Positions 35,125 through 43,775 of a stretch of 64,000 nt of DNA are shown here, piece by piece; within the stretch, counting starts at the first letter, position 1; every line of letters begins with the position of its first letter. Source of the DNA: Alistipes sp. (GTDB lineage Bacteria; Bacteroidota; Bacteroidia; Bacteroidales; Rikenellaceae); the NCBI GenBank assembly GCA_017623505.1, contig JAGAOZ010000021.1, forward strand, positions 1 to 64,000, in the 5' to 3' direction. The position numbers were made by a program, and so were the translations under genes. The notes beneath the pieces are model-generated. The model was given only the letters and a program-made list of their open reading frames with translations. It had not been told where the DNA came from and did not search any database.

Positions 35125-36303
35125 TTATAAAAGGTCTCTGTTACGAGGTTTGTACTTTGCAGTAATGGTCAGACGGAAGCTATCCTTGATAGGTGTATCA
35201 TCCTGTGTGGCGGGGCTCCACTTGGGGGCTTGGCGGAGGATTGAGATAATCTCCTTCTCTAAGGGTGTTGAAGGCTTTGAGGCATACTTTGTCTCTCCGG
35301 AAGGCGACTTGTGAATAAAGCGAACCCTGTGGACCGCCACCGCTCCGCTCTCATCGATGACAACCTCTACCAATACTCGCTCGGATGTTGTCGAGGTGCA
35401 GATTAGACGCTCCTTAAGCCACGTATAAAAATTAGTGATACCGCCACCCTGAAATGTTGCCCGCTGAAGAGTATAAGGATTTGAGTCGGGTTTTTCCAGA
35501 AGTGTCATAACCTCTCGTTTGGCGGTGAAGCGGTAGTTGTTGTGGCGTACATTGCCCTCCGCGTCGGTATCTACAAAGCGGTAGAAGCTCTTGTCTGATG
35601 CGAGATACATATTTGTACTCTTGTCTACATAAAACTGTGAGTGATAACGCTGTAGTTGGTTTGTGGTTTTACCTTTGCGTATTGCGTATATATCATCCTT
35701 GTAGGGTGTCCCGTCGGCTCGGGTGCGGTACATATAGCCCTGACTTTCGACAAAATATATCTTCTGCTGACTAAGGTCCGCACGTGAGGAGGTGTGCATA
35801 ACAGCTGTCTCATCCTCGTTGTAGTGTTGCGACTCATAATAGGTGAACTCGTAGAGGGTATAAGCGTACAACCGCGGTTTCAGCTCCGCGATGGTGCGTG
35901 TGGCAGTGAGGATGTAGTTGTTATGGCGGAGTTTGCCCTGGCTGTCGCCATCCGTAAAATAGTATTTGCTGAATTTGGCTGTAATCCACTTGTCGGCAGG
36001 CTCCCACCAATATGGCCAATCGTATATACCAAGCGAATAGTTGCCATTTTCTTGCTTCGTGGAATACTCCTTCAAGATACGACCGTCCCAGGTCGTCTCA
36101 TAAATCGTATAATCTTTCTTCACAAAATAGACTTTCCTGCCTTTCAGGTCGGAGCGAACGTGGTAGTTGTCAGGGGTGTTGGTCCCCTTCAAGGTAAGGT
36201 TTGAGTCTTTGTATGTGTATTCGTAGAGCGTTAGCCCCTGCTGTGCCCGGGTTGCCGTCGAGATACCGATGACAAGGAGCAGTGATAGGATAAGACGTTT
36301 CAT
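35125..36303 (-). CDS. Secreted two-repeat protein with TonB-type C-terminal domain
   Basis: 392 residues. A signal peptide (1-20) ends TRAQ. Two related repeats, each opening LYEYTYKDSN/LYEFTYYESQ and containing KVYFVKK/KIYFVES, span about 25-130 and 150-270. The C-terminus (about 300-385, LKERLICTSTTSERVLVEVVIDESGAV...RQAPKWSPATQ) resembles the TonB C-terminal beta-alpha fold. Unlike true TonB, it has no membrane helix and no proline-rich rod. The adjacent 138-residue gene is a shorter paralogue of the repeat. Confidence 0.7.
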   Translation of the reverse strand: MKRLILSLLLVIGISTATRAQQGLTLYEYTYKDSNLTLKGTNTPDNYHVRSDLKGRKVYFVKKDYTIYETTWDGRILKEYSTKQENGNYSLGIYDWPYWWEPADKWITAKFSKYYFTDGDSQGKLRHNNYILTATRTIAELKPRLYAYTLYEFTYYESQHYNEDETAVMHTSSRADLSQQKIYFVESQGYMYRTRADGTPYKDDIYAIRKGKTTNQLQRYHSQFYVDKSTNMYLASDKSFYRFVDTDAEGNVRHNNYRFTAKREVMTLLEKPDSNPYTLQRATFQGGGITNFYTWLKERLICTSTTSERVLVEVVIDESGAVAVHRVRFIHKSPSGETKYASKPSTPLEKEIISILRQAPKWSPATQDDTPIKDSFRLTITAKYKPRNRDLL

Positions 36304-36326
36304 AGCGGTAGCGTTTTTAAGGTGTG

Positions 36327-36743
36327 TTATATATCTTTGATGCTGCTTAGGTAGTAGTTATGACTTATGTCGTAGTCCTCGTCGTCGGTGGTTAGGAACT
36401 GTAACGAGCGGCGGTCCGATGAGATGCTGTAAGCCTCAAACTGCTCGCTCCACATAATATACCACGCATCGAGTCCGTAATATTGTCGCTTCTGTGGGTC
36501 CCACTTGAGCATATTTTCGTACTCAACCTTGCCACTGCTGTCGGCAGGCGAGAATGTGTCTTGTGCGCCGTTATAGACGAAGTAGAGCTTCTTCCCCTTC
36601 AGCTGCGACTGCGTGTGGTAGTTTATAGGGCCGCGGTCGGAGTAGTGGTTTGAATTTTTGTAGGTGAACTCATAAAGTTGCTGTGCCTGGGCTGCTGTGC
36701 AGATGCCGATAATAATGAGCAATGATAAAATTAGACGTTTCAT
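36327..36743 (-). CDS. Small secreted paralogue of the 35125 repeat
   Basis: 138 residues: signal peptide (1-20, MKRLILSLLIIIGICTAAQA) nearly the same as that of the downstream protein, then one repeat domain (LYEFTYKNSNHY, then KKLYFVYNGAQ). It lacks the TonB-like end. The two genes lie 23 bases apart and probably arose by duplication. Confidence 0.65.
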   Translation of the reverse strand: MKRLILSLLIIIGICTAAQAQQLYEFTYKNSNHYSDRGPINYHTQSQLKGKKLYFVYNGAQDTFSPADSSGKVEYENMLKWDPQKRQYYGLDAWYIMWSEQFEAYSISSDRRSLQFLTTDDEDYDISHNYYLSSIKDI

Positions 36744-36766
36744 AGTTGTAAAGTTTTTGTTGTTAG

Positions 36767-37702
36767 TTATTTGCGATAAAAAATTTCATATTCGATTCTT
36801 GTAGTTGGTGTCTGTTGCCCCATGCGATAAAACTCCTTTCGGATGATGTTACCCTGCTCGTCGTAGCTCAGCACCATCTTGGTCGATAACTCTCCCTCTG
36901 CTGTGTAGCTTGCCTGTTCGCAGAGCCGATTTTGGCTGTCGTAGTGGCGGTGGGTGCGTAGCCAGAGCGAGTTGTCGTAGTCGTATGTGAGGAGCTCTGT
37001 CAGGTTGCCCTGCTCGTCGTATTTGTAGTGCTCACGACTTATTGGCGAGGGGCTATTTAGGTATATCGCCTTTCGGACTATTCTGCCCTGCGTGTCGTAT
37101 TCTATCTCGATGCGCTCCCCACGTTCGCCCCACTTGTCGAAGGTTCGCTCCTCAACCTTATCTCCGTGGTCGTTGTAGCGGAATGTGCGTCGGGAGTCGA
37201 ACTCCCCTGCGGCGAGATATTTCTGCTCTTCGACCACTCGTCCCTGCTCATCGTATGTGTAAAGCAATCTGCTCAGTAGCAGTGTGTCGTTGAGGTAGGA
37301 TAGGCTCTCGCTCTGTTGCCCCTTATCGTTGTAGGTGTATCGTGTGCTGTGTAGGCGTCGCTGTTCTATGTTGTAGTAATCTATACTCTCTGTTCTACCC
37401 TCGGCGTTGTATGTGTATATAGCCTGTGTTGTAAGCTCCGCTTTGCTGTTGCCCGAGGCGTGGAGGGCCACATCTCCCCGCTCATTGAAACGCCAATCAT
37501 CCCACGAGCTGAGGCTGTCCAAGGAGAGTTTGTGTGCTACACTTTGGCGGTATACCTTCGTCGTTACACGTGCCACGTCGCCATATAGGGCGTGCAGGCT
37601 CCAGTTTTGTCGCTGTGGAGCATCTTGCGATGCCTGCTGTGCCGACAAGGTCGTGGGAAGCGAGGCTGCAATAGCTGCGATTATTATAAATAGGTGTTTC
37701 AT
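36767..37702 (-). CDS. Secreted YD-repeat protein (paralogue of 29138)
   Basis: 311 residues: signal peptide (1-21), then YD-like repeats with NEQGNL/DEQGRV cores (TYDEQGRVVEEQKY, KYDEQGNLTELLTY). The spacing and the opening RQNWSLHALYGDVARV match the protein at 29138, so they are paralogues. It is the third gene in a run of four minus-strand secreted-protein genes (37731-35125). Confidence 0.72.
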   Translation of the reverse strand: MKHLFIIIAAIAASLPTTLSAQQASQDAPQRQNWSLHALYGDVARVTTKVYRQSVAHKLSLDSLSSWDDWRFNERGDVALHASGNSKAELTTQAIYTYNAEGRTESIDYYNIEQRRLHSTRYTYNDKGQQSESLSYLNDTLLLSRLLYTYDEQGRVVEEQKYLAAGEFDSRRTFRYNDHGDKVEERTFDKWGERGERIEIEYDTQGRIVRKAIYLNSPSPISREHYKYDEQGNLTELLTYDYDNSLWLRTHRHYDSQNRLCEQASYTAEGELSTKMVLSYDEQGNIIRKEFYRMGQQTPTTRIEYEIFYRK

Positions 37703-37730
37703 ATTCTTTGGTCTTTATTGGTTTATGTTG

Positions 37731-38108
37731 TTATCTCTTTGCGCAGAGTATCTGATAGCTGTAACCCGCCTCGTGGCAGTTTATTACCAGCTTGTTGTCT
37801 GCAAATTGTGCTACGGTGTTCTCTCCTGAGCGGAACTTGTTGCTGCCGTTGCGAGTGAAGTGTCCGCCGCTCTGCTTCGAGAAACCTATCCACAGCTGTC
37901 GTCCGGTAGGTTGTACGCTTACTGTCGTGCCGACAAAACGGTCGTGACAATCTTTACACTCCTGCTTCACGCGTGCCGAACCCAGATATTCGCTTGATAC
38001 CACCACGTCGGTACATACATATTCCCCTGCAAAATCCTCGATAGCGGAGAATGTCGCCTCGCAACTCATTAGGAGCGAGCCTGCCAAGATTATCAAAAGC
38101 TTTTTCAT
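37731..38108 (-). CDS. Small lipoprotein (unknown)
   Basis: 125 residues. A lipobox LAGSLLMSC places the lipidated Cys at 16. Four further cysteines (CTD, CKDC, CHE, CAK; about 33-120) could form disulfides in the periplasm. No family is recognised. It is the first gene of the secreted-protein run and is preceded by a repeat-filled spacer. Confidence 0.6.
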   Translation of the reverse strand: MKKLLIILAGSLLMSCEATFSAIEDFAGEYVCTDVVVSSEYLGSARVKQECKDCHDRFVGTTVSVQPTGRQLWIGFSKQSGGHFTRNGSNKFRSGENTVAQFADNKLVINCHEAGYSYQILCAKR

Positions 38109-38215
38109 AGTCGTAAAGTGTTTTTGTTGTTTGTTTCTACCTCTTTATCGTAACCGCCCCAAAAAGGTAACCCGGAAAGTGAAACTAAAAACTGAAAGTT
38201 GAAAACTAATAAAAA

Positions 38216-38259
38216 CGTCATTCCCCGACTTGTGGAACACAAGGCGAAGGGAATCTACC
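38216..38259 (+). repeat. Covarying palindrome, copy 6
   Basis: Centre CTTGTG-GAA-CACAAG. Confidence 0.9.
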
Positions 38260-38474
38260 TTATAGTTCAGAGTAACTGTCTGCGAATCAGCGAGGCTGAA
38301 TAGTAAGAGGTAGATTGCCACGCAGTTGCATAGAGCCGAGTTGCGTATCATCAATCCCTGCAGATGCAACCGCTCGCAATGACGTGATTTTTTATTAACA
38401 CTGTTATAACGCCGTTAATATTTACGTCATTCCCCGACTTGTGGTTGGTTGGTGGCGCGAGGAAATAAATAAAA

Positions 38475-38516
38475 CGTCATTCCCCAACTCGCTTTGCGAG
38501 GCGAAGGGAATCTCCC
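38475..38516 (+). repeat. Covarying palindrome, copy 7
   Basis: Centre changed to CTCGC-TTT-GCGAG; outer ends conserved (TCTCCC instead of TCTACC). 42 bp. Confidence 0.9.
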
Positions 38517-38739
38517 GCTTACAAACTGAAAACTGAAAGTTGAAAAGTGAAAGGTGAAAGGTGAAATCTCCGCCTCGCCCTCCCAAGTCCCGCGGGTAAC
38601 TATTTGGTTACCCGAGTTGTCCCTGCTCCAAGGTTTAGTGTTGTCGCCCATCCAAGTCCCGCGGGTAACTATTTGGTTACCCGAGCTTATAAAGGTTAAA
38701 AGTGAAAACTAAAAACTAAAAACTGAAAGCTAATAAATC

Positions 38740-38781
38740 CGTCATTCCCCGACTCGCTCTGCGAGGCGAAGGGAATCTACC
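38740..38781 (+). repeat. Covarying palindrome, copy 8
   Basis: Centre CTCGC-TCT-GCGAG. 42 bp. Confidence 0.9.
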
Positions 38782-38853
38782 GCTTACAAACTGAAAACTG
38801 AAAGTTGAAAAGTGAAAGTTGAAAGGTGAAATCTCCAATTCAGAATTTTGACT

Positions 38854-38884
38854 TTTGAATTTTGAATTTGTTTTGTTATATTTG
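38854..38884 (+). promoter_or_regulatory. Promoter of the 38915 operon
   Basis: TTTG (38854-38857), 19 bases, TATATTTG (38877-38884). The -33 element lies in the repeat-type sequence at the end of the mosaic, so the mosaic supplies part of the promoter. Confidence 0.7.
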
Positions 38885-38914
38885 ATGTTGTATAATGACT
38901 AAATACCTGCGACA

Positions 38915-39442
38915 ATGAGTAACGACAGACCAAAAATCGGTGAGATTGAGCGCGTTGAGGTGCGTTTTGTGCGCAATATAGAGCATCTTCACGAGCAGCA
39001 GATTTTCCTTGTTATGCGCGATAAGTTGGAGCCACACAGCTTGGAGGAGAGCCATCTGGCGACGAGTCCCTTCTCGAAGCTGCGATTTCGTGTGGCGCAC
39101 TCCGACTCTGCGTTGGCCCTTATGGTCGATGCCGAGCCACAGGAGGGTATGTCGGGGGCGTTGGATGTGGTGTTGCAGCTACGCTCCCTGGAGCGCGATT
39201 GCCAACTAAGCTACGACAGCCGTCAAGGCGTGTCGGAGGGTAGTGAGGCGTGCCACGAGTCGCTCTTGCCTTGCAGTTTCTCCTCGCAGCAGCATCCCGA
39301 CTTGGCTGGCAGTCGTCTGTGGCGTATTGTCTTGTTGCCTTTGGGCGAGTGTGCTCTCGTGTCGGGCAAACGGGCGGAGTTTAGCTTAGCGGTGAGTGGC
39401 GAGTACGAGGGGCTGCTCCGAGGCGAGTTTTATTTTGTTTAG
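38915..39442 (+). CDS. Hypothetical protein before a sugar-kinase-like gene
   Basis: 175 residues, no signal or membrane segment. I recognise no motif. The sequence is acidic and beta-rich. It lies 24 bases before the kinase-like gene on the same strand. The codon use resembles the host genes. Confidence 0.6.
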   Translation: MSNDRPKIGEIERVEVRFVRNIEHLHEQQIFLVMRDKLEPHSLEESHLATSPFSKLRFRVAHSDSALALMVDAEPQEGMSGALDVVLQLRSLERDCQLSYDSRQGVSEGSEACHESLLPCSFSSQQHPDLAGSRLWRIVLLPLGECALVSGKRAEFSLAVSGEYEGLLRGEFYFV

Positions 39443-39466
39443 ACCAAAACCATATTTTACCATATT

Positions 39467-40549
39467 ATGAATAACGAGAAACTTTTTGCTATTGCCCATC
39501 TCTTTGATTTGGAGGGCGTGGTAGCCGAAATTAAGCCCCTGGGTGAGGGCTTTATCAATGACACCTTTATTGTTCGCACCGAGGGCGATGCCCCTAACTA
39601 TATTCTTCAGCGCAAGAATCATCTTATCTTCCCTGATGTTCCTGCTATGATGGAGAATATCTTGGCTGTGACCGAGCATATCAAGCGTAAGGTCGAGGAC
39701 CCTATGCGCGAGACGCTGACCGTCATCCGTGCCAAGGATGGTAAGCTCTACGCCGAGGTGGAGGGTAACTTCTGGGCTGTCTGCCTCTTTATCGAAGGTA
39801 CGTCGAGCTACGATAGAGCCGACTCGCCTAAGTTGGCATACCAGGGAGGTGTCGGTATAGGTCGTTTCCAGGCTCTGCTTGCCGACTTCACCAAGCCGCT
39901 GAGTGAGACTATCAAGGGTTTTCATAATATCCGCCACCGCTTTGCGCAGTGGGATGCAACCATCGCTGCCGACCCTGTGGGCCGTGTCAAGGAGCTTGAG
40001 GAGGAGATTTCGTGGATTGAGAGCCGACGTGAGCAGATGCTCGCCTTTTGGTCGAAGGTTGAGGATGGCACTATCCCTACCCACGTGACACACAACGATA
40101 CGAAGATTAGCAATATCCTCTTCGACGCTGCTTCGGGCGAGGTGCTGTGCGCTATCGACCTCGATACGGTTATGAGCTCTACGTCGCTCAATGACTTTGG
40201 CGACGCCATCCGCTCCTACACCAACACCGGTGCTGAGGATGATAAGAATCTGGATAATGTCGAGATGGATTTGGAGATGTTCCGCGCCTATACTGCGGGC
40301 TACCTCTCACAGCAGCGCGCTACAATGGTCGAGAGCGAGTTTGAGTATCTGGCCTTTTCGGGCCTGTATATCACCTTCGAGCAGGTGTTGCGCTTCTTGA
40401 TGGACTATATCGACGGCGATAAATATTATAAGACCGCCTACGAGGGCCACAACCTCGTCCGCACCCACGCACAGTATAAGCTCTTGCAGAGTATGGAGCG
40501 TCAGTATGAGGATATGAAGGCAATCGTTGCCGAGCAGAGAAACAAATAA
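39467..40549 (+). CDS. APH-family kinase, N-acetylhexosamine-kinase-like
   Basis: 360 residues. The fold of aminoglycoside phosphotransferase/NahK enzymes: PLGEGFINDTFIV (nucleotide loop), LQRKNHLIF (Lys), VTHNDTKISNILFD with the HxD-type catalytic Asp replaced in the form HNDTKxxN, and AIDLDTVMSS with the metal Asp. Members of this branch phosphorylate N-acetylhexosamines at C1, and Bacteroidota members sit near glycan genes. Antibiotic resistance is not implied. It is followed at 12 bases by the secreted EEP-family gene. Confidence 0.85.
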   Translation: MNNEKLFAIAHLFDLEGVVAEIKPLGEGFINDTFIVRTEGDAPNYILQRKNHLIFPDVPAMMENILAVTEHIKRKVEDPMRETLTVIRAKDGKLYAEVEGNFWAVCLFIEGTSSYDRADSPKLAYQGGVGIGRFQALLADFTKPLSETIKGFHNIRHRFAQWDATIAADPVGRVKELEEEISWIESRREQMLAFWSKVEDGTIPTHVTHNDTKISNILFDAASGEVLCAIDLDTVMSSTSLNDFGDAIRSYTNTGAEDDKNLDNVEMDLEMFRAYTAGYLSQQRATMVESEFEYLAFSGLYITFEQVLRFLMDYIDGDKYYKTAYEGHNLVRTHAQYKLLQSMERQYEDMKAIVAEQRNK

Positions 40550-40561
40550 AACAATTGAGAT

Positions 40562-41584
40562 ATGAGAAGAGTTATTTTTAGCATTTTTGCTGTTTTGGCT
40601 ATGGTTGTGGGCCTCTCGTTTGATGCTCACGCCGGCAAGAAGGATGTCAAAGTTATATCTTTCAATATCACCGTTAGTAACTCTAACGGCGAGAATATGT
40701 GGGAGCAGCGTCGCCACGCCGTAGTGAATATGATTCACGAGGAGAAGCCCGATGTTGTGGGTATGCAGGAGGCTACAATCTTTCAGCTCAAGCAGTTGGA
40801 GCTTCTGCTCGACCGCTTTGAGCTCTACTATGTAGCTCGTGGTGGTAACAACAGCCCTAACGAGTGTACCGCTATTGCAGTGAATACCCGCACTATGGAG
40901 ATTGTCGATAAGGGTACTTTCTGGCTCTCGCCAACCCCTGATACCCCATCCCGCAGCTGGAGTGACGAGAAGACCACTCAGCTGGAGTTGTATCTGGGCG
41001 GTAAGGACTCGCAAAAGTATAACCGCACCTGCTCATGGGTTAAGCTGCGTCGCAAGGCCGATGGCAAGGAGTTCTTGGTCTTCAACACACACCTTGAGTT
41101 CGGCTATCATGCTATGCACGGCCAGTATCCTGAGGAGTTGGGCTTGATGGGCCAGACCGCACGCGAGAAGGGTGTAGCTCTCATAGCTCAGAAGATGCAG
41201 GCTATGATGAGCAAGAAGCAAGCGGTGATATTCTGTGGCGATATGAACCAAGTCATCGGCGATAAGTGTTTCCAGCCATTGTGGGATATGGGTATGATTG
41301 ACGGCCGTGCTGCCGCTAAGGCGTGCCCAAGCGAGGCGAACCGCAATAGCGTGACGTGGAATGGCTTTAAGTTCTCCGCTCCCGATAAGGCTCCTACCCA
41401 GGAGTCAGAGGAGAAGGCTCAGGGCTATGGTAACTTCTTTATGATTGACCACTTCTTCATCAAGAACTGCAAGGCTATGGAGTACCGCACCTTACGCGAG
41501 AAACGCTATAAGGACGAGCCTATGCCTGCCGACCAAGCCTATATGTCAGACCACTTCCCTGTGCTGCTGACTATTAGATTCTAA
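40562..41584 (+). CDS. Secreted endonuclease/exonuclease/phosphatase family protein
   Basis: 340 residues. A signal peptide (about 1-23) ends AHA. The EEP fold shows VKVISFNITVSN, EKPDVVGMQEATIF (metal Glu), FLVFNTHLEFGYHA (catalytic His), ICGDMNQ-type FCGDMNQ, and YMSDHFPV (SDH). Substrates in this family range from DNA to phosphoinositides and phosphodiesters; the substrate here cannot be told. A strong terminator follows at 41603. Confidence 0.9.
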   Translation: MRRVIFSIFAVLAMVVGLSFDAHAGKKDVKVISFNITVSNSNGENMWEQRRHAVVNMIHEEKPDVVGMQEATIFQLKQLELLLDRFELYYVARGGNNSPNECTAIAVNTRTMEIVDKGTFWLSPTPDTPSRSWSDEKTTQLELYLGGKDSQKYNRTCSWVKLRRKADGKEFLVFNTHLEFGYHAMHGQYPEELGLMGQTAREKGVALIAQKMQAMMSKKQAVIFCGDMNQVIGDKCFQPLWDMGMIDGRAAAKACPSEANRNSVTWNGFKFSAPDKAPTQESEEKAQGYGNFFMIDHFFIKNCKAMEYRTLREKRYKDEPMPADQAYMSDHFPVLLTIRF

Positions 41585-41602
41585 GAGAAATTCTTAGGTA
41601 GC

Positions 41603-41653
41603 ATAGAGGGGCTGTCGCAACTTACCTGTTGGGCAGCCTCTCTATATTTTTTT
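41603..41653 (+). terminator. Terminator of the 38915-41584 operon
   Basis: 12-bp stem with one G-U pair (41603-41614 with 41634-41645) and then ATTTTTTT. Confidence 0.92.
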
Positions 41654-41930
41654 CTTCAGTCTTGCTGATAAGCCCTCAATACAATACGTCGTTCCCCGAC
41701 TTGTGGCGGGTTGGCAGGGCGAGGAATAAATAATACGTCATTCCCCGACTGCGCAGCAGGCGATGGGAATCTACCGCTTACAAACTAAAAACTGAAAGGT
41801 GAAAACTAAAATCTAATTTTGAACTTCATCCGCCGTAGACTTTAGTAACCTTTAGTCTCCCTTAGTCACCTTTAATCTCCCTAATCTCCCTAAACTCCCT
41901 AACTTCCTTAAAAATCAATTACTCATTAAA
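41654..41930 (+). repeat. Intergenic mosaic repeat
   Basis: Half palindrome with a CGTCGTTCCCC variant (41687), full palindrome (41736-41775), GAAAACT repeats, CCGTAGACTTTAG (41831) and CTCCCTAA repeats. No gene is seen. Confidence 0.8.
41736..41775 (+). repeat. Covarying palindrome, copy 9
   Basis: Centre shortened to CTGC-GCA-GCAG. 40 bp. Confidence 0.9.
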
Positions 41931-41931
41931 A

Positions 41932-41965
41932 CAAAAAAATCCCACCTCCTTGCGGAAAGTGGGAT
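41932..41965 (-). terminator. Terminator of the 41985 gene
   Basis: ATCCCAC (41939-41945) pairs with GTGGGAT (41959-41965); the A-run at 41932-41938 is the T-run on the minus strand. Confidence 0.85.
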
Positions 41966-41984
41966 ATGCAAAATGTTTATTCGA

Positions 41985-42218
41985 TTAGAACAAAGCTGCA
42001 TCTGCTGCGCCGAAGATAACGCTCATAACGAGCCAAGGCAACAAAAGTGCAATACCGTTGCAGATAACACCAGCCAATGCCTTAGGCTTCTTCTGTACCA
42101 ATGCGATGATACCGAGGATGAGACCAACAACTGCCAAAATCCAACCGATGATGTTCAAAACTGGAATAAAACCAAAAACAAGGGCAATGATACCCAATAC
42201 CATACTAGCTGTTCCCAT
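41985..42218 (-). CDS. Small DUF4190-like membrane protein
   Basis: 77 residues with three hydrophobic segments (about 3-18, 20-41 and 47-72) and a charged QKKPKAL turn between the last two. The GIIALVFGFIPVLNIIGWILAVVGLILGIIAL pattern resembles short DUF4190-type helical proteins. It has its own near-perfect promoter and a 194-base leader, and a terminator directly behind it, so it is a monocistronic gene expected to be well expressed. Confidence 0.75.
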   Translation of the reverse strand: MGTASMVLGIIALVFGFIPVLNIIGWILAVVGLILGIIALVQKKPKALAGVICNGIALLLPWLVMSVIFGAADAALF

Positions 42219-42412
42219 AGTAGTAAAAGTTAATAGTTAAAAAATGTGTTAATAAAGTTATAATAGACCTTTTAGTCTTCCCCTTAAACGCCATTTACCC
42301 CTCCCCTCCTATGCTGCTGACTTTTAACGCGTTACATAGGGAGGGCAAATGTTCTCTCATCATTCGTGCCTCTTAGGTCCATAACCTGCTTATGGCCTTT
42401 TGGCGTATTTCA
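42219..42412 (-). promoter_or_regulatory. Structured 5' leader of the 41985 gene
   Basis: About 190 bases from the predicted start to the ATG. Three hairpins can be drawn: CCATAA/TTATGG, a C-rich stem CCCTCCCTATG/CATAGGAGGGG with one mismatch, and AGAC/GTCT just before an AU-rich stretch. It is an unassigned leader; no riboswitch family is recognised. Confidence 0.45.
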
Positions 42413-42418
42413 TTAACA

Positions 42419-42450
42419 CAAATATAGGAATAAAAACTCTTATCTACAAA
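42419..42450 (-). promoter_or_regulatory. Consensus promoter of the 41985 gene
   Basis: On the minus strand TTTG (42447-42450), 20 bases, TATATTTG (42419-42426). This is the best promoter match in the window. Confidence 0.88.
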
Positions 42451-42665
42451 ATATTTGAGCAAAAATGACAATTTGTAGACTTTTGTGAGCCTCTCGCGCC
42501 GCAAAACCCTCTTACAAAGTTGAGTGATAGTTGTTTATATAGCTTACAATTTGTAATAAAGACAATTAAAAGTCCTTATGCTGTATAGCTTTTTTGCAGA
42601 TATTGTCTTGAAATTGCAATCTAAGACAACTTTGTGACAAACGCTCTGCGCACCGAGGCTATGCT
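42451..42665. other. Spacer between trhA and the small membrane gene
   Basis: Only AT-rich sequence was seen apart from the consensus promoter that starts at 42419. No gene or repeat module is recognised. Confidence 0.5.
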
Positions 42666-43310
42666 CTACAAGAACCACAAGATAGCCACATAGTGGCAGG
42701 CTGCTGCTGCGTCGATAAGCAGGTGCCACACCATGTGATGATACTTAAATCCCTTCATGGCATAGAATACTGCACCTATGGTATAGCAGACACCTCCCGA
42801 AGCAATCAGTATAATAAAGGGCCACGAGGCGTTACTTAGAAACAAGGGGAAGAAGATGATGATGGTCCAGCCCATCACCAAGTATATCGTCAGGCTGACG
42901 GCGGGTATCGAGCGCGAGGTGAGCGACTTATAGAGTATGCCGAAGAGCACCATTGCCCATTGCAGGGCGACGATGACTATACCTTGCCAGCCTCCGATTA
43001 TCGTCAGAGCCACGGGGGTATATGTGCCTGCGATAGCGACATATATAAATATATGGTCTAAGATATGGAACACCGCCTTATGGCGCGATGTGGGCGACAT
43101 AGAGTGGTAGAGTGTCGATGCCAGGAACATCAAAAAGATGCTCACAGCAAATATACTCGCTCCGACAGCCACTACCACATCATTGCCCGTACGGGCATAG
43201 CAGTATACTGCCGTCACAGGTATCGAGAGCAGAGTCACCGCACTCATCACACCGTGTGATATTGCATTTCCGACCTCTTCTCCGAAGGTTTGTATATAGT
43301 TTTTTGCCAT
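42666..43310 (-). CDS. trhA: Hemolysin III/TrhA-family membrane protein
   Basis: 214 residues with seven hydrophobic helices. Family residues: EEVGNAISHGVM (first helix), STLYHSMS (Ser-x3-His), LDHIFIYVAIAGTYTP (Asp-His), and the end MVWHLLIDAAAACHYVAIL (His-x3-His). This is the PAQR/HlyIII fold, with a proposed metal site. Despite the name, a role in hemolysis is not likely; a role in membrane homeostasis (TrhA) has been proposed for relatives. Confidence 0.92.
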   Translation of the reverse strand: MAKNYIQTFGEEVGNAISHGVMSAVTLLSIPVTAVYCYARTGNDVVVAVGASIFAVSIFLMFLASTLYHSMSPTSRHKAVFHILDHIFIYVAIAGTYTPVALTIIGGWQGIVIVALQWAMVLFGILYKSLTSRSIPAVSLTIYLVMGWTIIIFFPLFLSNASWPFIILIASGGVCYTIGAVFYAMKGFKYHHMVWHLLIDAAAACHYVAILWFL

Positions 43311-43775
43311 TTTTTCTCTCTTTGTTACCTAGTTCTGCTAATCTTAGTGAAGCCGCATAAGCGGGTTCTATCTGCGTTACGCTCGCTCTCGCAATGCTCA
43401 CATACGTCTGGTATGCTCCGCTTGCTCGAACTTCGCAAGCCTTGCTATAACCCTCTTCTGCGACTTCTCCCTCTAATGGAGGTTTTTAGTGTTCAGTTTT
43501 CACTTTTCACTTTTCACTTTTCCTTGCCTACCCAAGCCGAATTTCCGTGCTGATTATATAAATCACGTCATTCCCCGACTAACCACAGGTTAGGCGATGG
43601 GAATCTACCGCTTACAAACTAAAAACTGAAAGGTGAAAACTGAAATCTAATTTTGAACTTCATCAGCCGTAGACTTTAATATCCTTTAGTCTCCTTTAGT
43701 GTCCCTAAACTCCCTAAACTCCCTAACTTCCCTAAAAATCAATTACTAATTACTCTTTACTAATTACTAATTGCA
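43311..43775 (+). repeat. Full intergenic mosaic repeat
   Basis: Modules in order: GTTACCTAGTTCTGCTAATCT, the 120-bp block (43355-43472), TTTTCAC repeats, CTACCCAAGCCGAATTTC, palindrome (43566-43609), GAAAACT repeats, CCGTAGACTTTA (43666), CTCCCTAAA repeats and ATTACTAATTA repeats that end at the next gene. Confidence 0.85.
43566..43609 (+). repeat. Covarying palindrome, copy 10
   Basis: Centre CTAACC-ACA-GGTTAG: six bases changed on each side relative to the common form, with pairing kept. Confidence 0.92.

Larger units (their letters stand above)
38109..38914. repeat. Repeat-filled spacer between divergent genes
   Basis: 806 bases. Contains palindromes at 38216, 38475 and 38740, a half copy at 38425, two GGGTAAC...GTTACCC palindromes (38593, 38662), GAAAACT repeats and the 38854-38884 promoter. 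No gene is seen. Confidence 0.85.
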
